NCBI GenBank assembly: GCA_003024985.2
Contig: PXIH01S0013501.1
DNA length: 12,796 nt
From: Euperipatoides rowelli
Taxonomy: Eukaryota > Onychophora > Udeonychophora > Euonychophora > Peripatopsidae
Reading direction: 5' to 3' (one strand)
Part shown: piece by piece, positions 7,852 through 12,796 of the stretch
How the letters are laid out: each line of letters opens with the position of its first letter
Position numbering within the stretch: position 1 is the stretch's first letter
Position numbers and translations under genes: made by a program
Notes under the pieces: generated by a model
The model's database searches: none
Seen by the model: the letters and a program-made list of their open reading frames with translations, nothing else
Told to the model about the DNA's origin: nothing

Positions 7852-8504
7852 ATTTTTTTATTGTTTATATAAGTTGTATCCACTCTAAATGCAAAATTCA
7901 CAGTCTATTATGTTCTACAGAAAGAACAGGGCCTCGGATTGGGTAAATCATGAAGATGATACCATGGTCATGGAATAACAAAATTTGTTAACTTTTAGTC
8001 TTAATCTGAAATGTTATTTAAAAAGTGGAGCATTATTTACAAAATTAATAACATCTTAGTTTCAATGTTTATAAAAATCAGGCCATTTATGAGCACAACT
8101 ATGTATAATGATGCATATTTGTAAAACCAGAAAGCATCACTATGGTTCCGAGATTGTTTCACTTATTGAAATATTGTTAAACTCAGTACCCAGGTTCTGG
8201 CTTAAGCCTTCATTAGTATCAGAACTACCCAAGTATGAATACCATACTCAGTAAGTTGACAATCTTATAATGTAATGGTTGTCTTCACAAACTTTAAAAA
8301 TCTGGGTTATAGTTCAAAACAAGACTATATTAATTTTATTAACTGGAACATTTAATAAAATGAAATATCTAGATTTCTTAAACTTTCTTTAAATTAGCAT
8401 AAAATATTATTCCATTTTCTTAACTTAAGATATAATTATTTCAATTCTAAATACATTCTTGCAAATTCTTAAAGCTGAATAGATTGGCTGAAATAATATG
8501 AGGT
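7852..8504. other. AT-rich intergenic DNA, no gene
   Basis: AT-rich sequence with no open frame, hairpin or repeat relation that I could establish. Confidence 0.5.
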
Positions 8505-8780
8505 TAATTAAAGCTAAATTGTAAATCTAATTAGTCAAGGTTTTGCACATTTTTCTAATAAACTTAAGCTTTTGAAGAATTAGTTTTCTTTAGTTGCTCC
8601 ATCAATTTAACATCACTTTTTAATTTAATTAATTTTGGTTGCAGTCAGCTACTATAAATTATGAATAAATGTGAAATTGGACATATTTTAATCTAAATTA
8701 GTTACATGCTTAATTTCTTTTCAGATTCATTAACATCTTGATCAATATAGCCTTTTCATTTACAGTAGTAAGAAAATATC
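8505..8780. repeat. Diverged dispersed repeat, copy B (~276 bp)
   Basis: Direct-orientation partner of 5701-5989, about 2.8 kb downstream. The best-conserved core is 'ataaattatgaataaatg' (about 8653-8671) followed by 'cttaattt' and 'attcatt' blocks. The conserved order across the full length, despite many mismatches, argues for homology rather than shared AT-richness. Confidence 0.6.
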
Positions 8781-8860
8781 AAGTTCTTTACCTTGTCAAA
8801 CATTAAATTGCTACTTTTAAGTTTGAATTTAATAATTATGGACACAAATAACAGCTATGA

Positions 8861-9538
8861 GATGAAGAAGAAGAATAACAAGAAGAAGAATGGCAATAAT
8901 ATCAATAAGAAGAATAGCAAGAAAAAAAGAGCAATATGATAAATAAGATGAGCAATAATAAGAGCAAGAATAGAACTAAGAGCATAAGAAGAGTGTTAAG
9001 AAGTGCAATAAGAGCACTATGAATAGCAATAAAAGAAATAAGAATTAGAAGATAAATTATAAAAACAAATAAAGAGCAATAACATCAATAAAAACACAAT
9101 AATATTAGGAGCAATAAGAAGTGCAATAAGTATACTATAAGAAGAGTAATATGAAAAGCAAGAAGGAGAGCAATAATAAAGCAAAAAGAATAAGGAGAGC
9201 AATAATAAGAGCAAAAAGAATAAGAAGAGAAATAAAGAGAACAGCAAAAAGAGCAATAATAATAAGGGCAATGATAATGAAAGAGCAAAAAGAAGAGCAA
9301 GAAGAAGAGGAAGAAGTTGGGTGAGAAGAATGACAAGAAGAAGAAAAGCAAGAAGGCATTCAATAAGAGGAGCAAGAAGAAGAAGGGTAAGAAAAATAAG
9401 AACAAGAATAAGAAAAATAAAAAAATAAAAAAGATTAAGATTAAGATGGAGAAAAATATGAGATAGAAAAAGAAGATAAAGAAGAGGATGAAGAGGAAAA
9501 ATATGAGGAAGAACAGGAGAAAGATGAAGGAAAGAATA
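8861..9538 (+). repeat. Purine-rich low-complexity tract (AAG / AGCAATAAG)
   Basis: Nearly 680 bp dominated by A and G on the plus strand, made of AAG, AAGAAG and higher-order AGAGCAATAATAAG-like units, turning to GAAGAGGA/GGAGAAA toward the end. Several long minus-strand frames (9017-9271, 9085-9405, 9135-9359) encode only L/F/S-rich runs and are artefacts. Long polypurine tracts can form triplex (H-DNA) structures. Confidence 0.9.
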
Positions 9539-9667
9539 CCACTACTATACTGCTACTTCTAGTACTACTATAACTCTTACTACTACTATGACTAATACTA
9601 ATATTACTATTAGCCTACTACTACTACTAATACAACTGATAACACTTATACTTCTAATATTAAGATC
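9539..9667. repeat. ACT/TAC trinucleotide tract, left part
   Basis: Degenerate ACT/TAC repeats with CTTCTA interruptions, directly abutting the purine tract. It continues at 9901 with the same repeat type, so an insertion appears to have split it. Confidence 0.85.
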
Positions 9668-9675
9668 AATACCAA
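9668..9675. repeat. Left 8-bp direct repeat (candidate TSD)
   Basis: AATACCAA immediately before the GC-richer insertion. It is repeated perfectly at 9893-9900. Confidence 0.55.
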
Positions 9676-9892
9676 CAAGGGTGTTAAGAGACTGTTTGGG
9701 CCCCAGGGTAAAATGTTTTAAGGGCCCCTTGTTTGTGAAAATTGGTAAGCTTTTTTTTCTTTTGATTGTGTTAAAGTTTGATTAGCTTTTTTTTGTGTGT
9801 GGATGTAGACATTTGTTGATCTTGGGACCTATAAGCCCCTTGAGTCATTAAAGGCCTGAGTACTTTTGCCTCCCACCCTCTCATCAGGCCTG
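9676..9892. mobile_element. Candidate 217-bp hAT-like MITE inserted in a microsatellite
   Basis: This non-repetitive, GC-richer segment interrupts an ACT/AAT tract and is bounded by a perfect 8-bp direct repeat AATACCAA. It begins CAAGGGTGTTAAGAG. The reverse complement of its end is CAGGCCTGATGAGAG; the two match at 10 of 15 positions and share the CA...TG outer bases typical of hAT elements. Inside are two GGGCCCC palindromic cores (9698-9704 and 9722-9728). No transposase frame is present. The two weak frames across it (9588-9785 plus, 9771-10025 minus) look spurious. Chance recurrence of AATACCAA in this simple-sequence context is the main doubt. Confidence 0.5.
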
Positions 9893-9900
9893 AATACCAA
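9893..9900. repeat. Right 8-bp direct repeat (candidate TSD)
   Basis: AATACCAA immediately after the insertion, identical to 9668-9675. Confidence 0.55.
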
Positions 9901-10013
9901 TAGCAATACCCAATACTAATACTAATAATAGTAATAGTAATTCTACTATTAATACTAATAATATTATGACTGAGACAACTACTATAACTGCTACTACTAC
10001 TAATAATACTAAT
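9901..10013. repeat. ACT/AAT trinucleotide tract, right part
   Basis: Continuation of the same degenerate ACT/AATACT repeat seen at 9539-9667, ending at 'actaatgaaaatc'. Confidence 0.85.
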
Positions 10014-10625
10014 GAAAATCTTCATGATGCAGTTTTTAAGAATGAAGAACTCAGCAACTGCTTTGCATAAAAAAAAATATTGTTTTTATTATTCAAAATA
10101 AGCCTACCACAATATTACTAAATCAATATACAAAACCATGATCAGGAAAGTTTAATATCTTTCATACACTATATTAATCTGCAGAACCACTACAAAAAAA
10201 TATAGAAATAATAAGCAATATAAAAATAAATGAAAAAAATTGTAATAAAAAGGAATATAACTATCCTTAACATAACAGTATTCAATAAGTTAGTTGATCG
10301 CTGGTTTTTACAACAGAATAAATTGCCTTTTGGCTATAAACCACATTAATCTGTTGATAATTTTCATCAAAATCTTAAAATTTGATAGATCAACCATATT
10401 TTCTGTTTTAAAAAGATGCAAATTAACTTATGAAACGTTATCATATTTAAAATGCTCTTACACACAGATAGACAGTCAATGACTAGACACCACTAAATGT
10501 TGTATTATGCATAAGGTTTCAAAAATATATGACAGAATCAGTGCCAGGAGAGGGGTATTAACATGTTTTTCCTCAACTGATGTCTTCGACGGAGAAGCAA
10601 TGAATGATCCCATTTTTATGGGAGT
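10014..10625. other. AT-rich DNA; possible 3' region of the small minus-strand frame
   Basis: AT-rich sequence with no frame I believe (a 62-codon plus frame at 10294-10482 has no supporting feature). If the frame at 10626-10817 is transcribed on the minus strand, this would hold its 3' untranslated part. A minus-strand AATAAA lies at about 10085-10090, some 540 bases downstream of the stop. A 5-bp hairpin, CCCAT/ATGGG with a 4-base loop, sits directly after the stop (10609-10622). Confidence 0.35.
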
Positions 10626-10817
10626 TTAAATCTCCTCCGAGTCAGGCCACATGCTTGACGCTGATGTAGAAGTGGCTTTGGCACTTTCTTGCACTAATAC
10701 CATGTCATCTAACTCTACCTGATGTTCTGCATTTAGTTGACGGATAAAGTTTCTAATAGCAATAGTTACTGTATTAACTACTACCGCACAGAGCCTTCTT
10801 GTATTTTCTTGGTTCAT
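10626..10817 (-). CDS. Hypothetical 63-residue protein or exon fragment
   Basis: I do not recognise this frame. It reads MNQENTRRLC at the start and SSMWPDSEEI at the end. It has a helix-like middle with V/I/L spaced among R, N and Q (residues 8-30), an acidic stretch (ELDD, about 35-38), a Ser/Thr/Ala-rich linker (47-55) and an acidic tail. Unlike every other frame here it lacks simple-sequence bias, and the local base composition is less AT-rich than its surroundings. The ATG has A at -3 (AAAATGA), and an in-frame TGA lies four codons upstream, so this ATG is the natural start unless an exon junction intervenes. No signal peptide or membrane segment is evident. It could be a micro-protein, a decayed exon, a relic of a transposon protein, or chance. 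Confidence 0.3.
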   Translation of the reverse strand: MNQENTRRLCAVVVNTVTIAIRNFIRQLNAEHQVELDDMVLVQESAKATSTSASSMWPDSEEI

Positions 10818-11260
10818 TTTTGTGAATCAGAATATGAATGTCTTTTTCTTTTGAAATAGACTTGCAGAGTCTATACTGACGTGGATTTCTATTGGTAACC
10901 ATGTTTCAGTGGGTGGATTGAGAGCAAGTCATTTCTGCTTTGAATTTTATACTTTTTTTTATTTATAAAAACACAGATCTCTGCCATAAATTGAAAAATG
11001 ACTTGATGGAATTCAGCCAAGCAAGCTTTAAACTAATAGAAATGGTAGCATAAGTCAGACTGCTCGGTGTTTACCAGTATCCAAGCCATTTTCAGGGGTG
11101 CTTAATGTAGCTTCTGGTTTAGGGTTATTTCTGTACTGATCCTCAGCGTGTACACATTAATACACTATAAACACTCAGAGTCCAAATACAAAGAACTCTG
11201 GCAAGGCTAATCTCAAAAATAAACTAATTACAAAATTAATATTTTTATCCAGAAAAAATA
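10818..11260. other. Intergenic spacer, no gene
   Basis: Moderately AT-rich sequence with no supportable gene. A small inverted repeat, CAGAGT and ACTCTG (about 11177-11204), is the only structure noted. If the minus-strand frame at 10626-10817 is real, its promoter would lie here, but I see no clear TATA box or initiator. Confidence 0.4.
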
Positions 11261-11269
11261 TAGGTTGTA
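11261..11269. repeat. Candidate left flank duplication of the foldback element
   Basis: TAGGTTGTA directly precedes the left arm. TAGGCTACA follows the right arm, matching at 7 of 9. A 9-bp duplication would fit Mutator-like elements, but two mismatches leave this uncertain. Confidence 0.35.
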
Positions 11270-11333
11270 CTAATAAAAAAGAACACATAATCCAGAAAAA
11301 GACATTTTCTGGCTAATTTAAAAAAAAATTTAA

Positions 11334-11558
11334 TATCCTATTGTATTAATAACTGAATTGGAATTTCTAGGTGTGGCAAAACATTCCAATAAAATTAGTC
11401 ATAAGATGACCAGTTTCCCTATTCAGCAAAGTCAGGCCATTATTGGGTATAGAAAAGTGGACTGGATTCTAAGGAGAACCACTGTGAATTTAAAAACAAT
11501 GCTAAAAGTTAAACGGAAGTTTTGGATCTCACTCCGAACAAAAACTGTCTTGTATTGA
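11334..11558 (+). pseudogene. Coding-like frame in the left foldback arm
   Basis: An open frame of about 75 codons runs from just after a TAA at 11331-11333 to a TGA at 11556-11558. It contains no ATG at the place where the right-arm copy has one; ATA stands there. It includes peptides such as SHKMTSFPIQ and WILRRTTVNLK. Aligned with the right-arm copy there are no indels over about 200 bases. Of the 17 single-base differences I count up to the penultimate codons, about 10 are at third positions, 3 at first and 4 at second. I do not recognise a protein family. Confidence 0.3.
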
Positions 11559-11689
11559 CCTAGTATGCCACTATAATAAACTATACTTAAGATTTGTATT
11601 TACTCTTTATTTAAAGATAAAGTTTGAAAAATTGACCTCAATTTAAGAAAATTCTAAAGTACAGTTAATTTTAGTGGCATACTAGGTCG

Positions 11690-11896
11690 TTACAAGACAG
11701 TTTTTCTTCGGAGTGAAATCCAAAACTTCTGATTAACTTTTAGTACTGTTTTTAAATTCACCGTGGTTCTCCTTAGAATTCAGTCCACTTTCCAATATCC
11801 AATAATGGCCTGACTTTTCTGAATAGGGAAACTGGTCATCTTATGACTAATGTTATTAGAATGTTTAGCTGCACCTAGAAATTCCAATTCGGTCAT
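11690..11896 (-). pseudogene. Coding-like frame in the right foldback arm, one internal stop
   Basis: On the minus strand an ATG at 11894-11896 opens a frame in the same phase as the left-arm copy and runs to a TAA at 11690-11692. It is interrupted by TGA at 11780-11782 (codon 39), where the left arm has TGG (Trp). Thus each arm lacks a different element of an intact frame: this one the Trp codon, the other the ATG. That pattern is expected if both decayed from one ancestral open frame of about 68 codons, though chance cannot be excluded. Confidence 0.3.
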
Positions 11897-11975
11897 TAAT
11901 ACAATAGGATATTAAAATATTTTTTAAATTAGCCATAAAATGTATTTTTCTGGATTATGTGTTTTTTTTTATTAG

Positions 11976-11984
11976 TAGGCTACA
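11976..11984. repeat. Candidate right flank duplication of the foldback element
   Basis: TAGGCTACA after the right arm, compared with TAGGTTGTA at 11261-11269 (7 of 9). Confidence 0.35.
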
Positions 11985-12796
11985 CTATAGAGGCTGTACC
12001 GCCGTTGAAAACAAAATCAGAATGAATTATTTTTCTTTTATTTTCATAGAACATTTTAGCAATTCTTTTTAAATGCACATACTTTAAAATATAGTAGAAT
12101 ACAGTATTTATTAAAAATGCATTTATAAGTATTTCTTCCAAAACAACAAGATTTACTGTATTTTAAAAATAACTATTTACAGTATTTAGAACAGAACACT
12201 ATAACATGTTAACTTATAGGAAATTTATGAATTTTCTCAACATGAATATTTTTAGTATCTTGTTAATATTAATAGGCTTATTATATCTTGAACAACCCAT
12301 TTAATGGATGGAAATACAATTGAATTTAAACAAATTCTTAAAACAGAGAATAAAGTATAAACTAGACTTATACTGTAAATTTTAAGAATTATAAAACTAA
12401 AGGGGTTTGATCTCGGAATAAAAAACTATTGTAATATTAATACAGACATTAGTATAAGAAAAATTGTTAATATTTTTCCATCTGTCTGTTATCTTTAATC
12501 ATTTGATATCAGCTTCTGAAAAAAGGGGGTGGGGAGTATGTACACATGTGAACTTTCATCTCTCTCTCTCACTCTCTAAAATGTATGATATCACTATTTC
12601 TTCCTAAAGAGGCAATGCAATATAATTTTAGTCTTTTATTTTTAAGTACAGTGCAGCATAATTTGCTATAAGGGTTTGCATAACTATCCTGAAAGCCTGT
12701 ATATTGATTCCTTATGAGGACTAAACATGACTACGATAGTACTGGAGTTATGGAGCAATTACCCATAGTTATTTGTGATTACCATAAATATATATA
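11985..12796. other. AT-rich intergenic DNA to the window edge, no gene
   Basis: AT-rich sequence without a supportable gene. It holds a short CT microsatellite (12559-12577) and a G-rich patch, GGGGGTGGGGAG, just before it. No transposon end or RNA gene was recognised. Confidence 0.5.

Larger units (their letters stand above)
11270..11975. mobile_element. Foldback element, 706 bp, with two 301-bp inverted arms
   Basis: The left arm (11270-11570) and right arm (11675-11975) are reverse complements, exactly equal in length and about 91% identical by hand count. Weaker inverted similarity continues inward to about 11605 and 11637, so the unpaired loop may be only ~30 bases. The ends are CTAATAAAA and TTTTATTAG. 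Long-arm elements of this type occur among foldback and Mutator-like transposons. Alternatively, this is an inverted duplication of a local gene fragment. If transcribed on either strand it would form a very long RNA hairpin, a substrate for Dicer-type enzymes. The arms share a coding-like frame, described separately. Confidence 0.85.

Noticed and set aside
9017-9405. Leu/Phe/Ser-rich minus-strand frames that look like membrane proteins
   Set aside because: They are the pyrimidine-strand translation of a low-complexity purine tract, overlapping in several frames.
8861-10013. Possible CRISPR or satellite array because of repetitive units
   Set aside because: Units are degenerate simple sequence with no repeat-spacer structure; the context is eukaryotic.
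9588-10025. Open frames across the ACT tract and its insertion (plus 9588-9785; minus 9771-10025)
   Set aside because: Each joins simple repeat to transposon sequence; composition follows the repeats.
10294-10482. 62-codon plus-strand frame
   Set aside because: AT-rich, no recognisable feature, no supporting context.

Overview
The window looks like non-coding, repeat-rich intergenic (or long intronic) DNA from an animal nuclear genome. I see no bacterial-style gene packing, no ribosome binding sites, no rRNA and no tRNA. The sequence is strongly AT-rich and full of homopolymers, microsatellites and decayed, non-autonomous DNA transposons. Two elements have Helitron ends and two or three look hAT-like. 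A metazoan, probably an invertebrate, fits best, but I cannot name the species and no host gene is recognisable.

Layout from left to right. 1-325 is plain AT-rich DNA. 326-732 and 786-1036 are two short Helitrons of one family, both read on the minus strand; each has an exact A|TC...CTAG|T boundary. 1037-1470 holds a C-rich tract and AT-rich DNA. 1471-2250 is a tandem duplication of a ~390-bp unit. 2941-3772 is an 832-bp hAT MITE with 8-bp flanking repeats, possibly nested inside an older hAT-like element (2821-4717). 4590-4867 contains GGGACA repeats and two good hairpins. 5044-5406 is a third Helitron copy, on the plus strand, with a normal 3' end and a C-rich 5' part that could form G-quadruplexes on the minus strand.

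The right half has a diverged dispersed repeat (5701-5989, matched at 8505-8780), a TTACA-type minisatellite (6124-6509), and a GC-rich palindromic interspersed repeat (7736-7851). A long purine tract (8861-9538) runs into an ACT/AAT tract. That tract is split at 9676-9892 by a 217-bp hAT-like insertion with a perfect 8-bp flanking repeat. A 63-codon open frame on the minus strand (10626-10817) is the only stretch with ordinary protein composition and an ATG in good context. Finally, 11270-11975 is a large foldback element: two 301-bp arms about 91% identical in inverted orientation. Its arms share an open frame, and the differences between them fall mostly at third codon positions.

No set of genes works together here. 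The interest lies in the transposon structures: exact termini, nested insertions, and a foldback that may have captured or derived from coding sequence. I found no convincing evidence of a new multi-gene system. Identities and counts below are hand alignments and hand counts.
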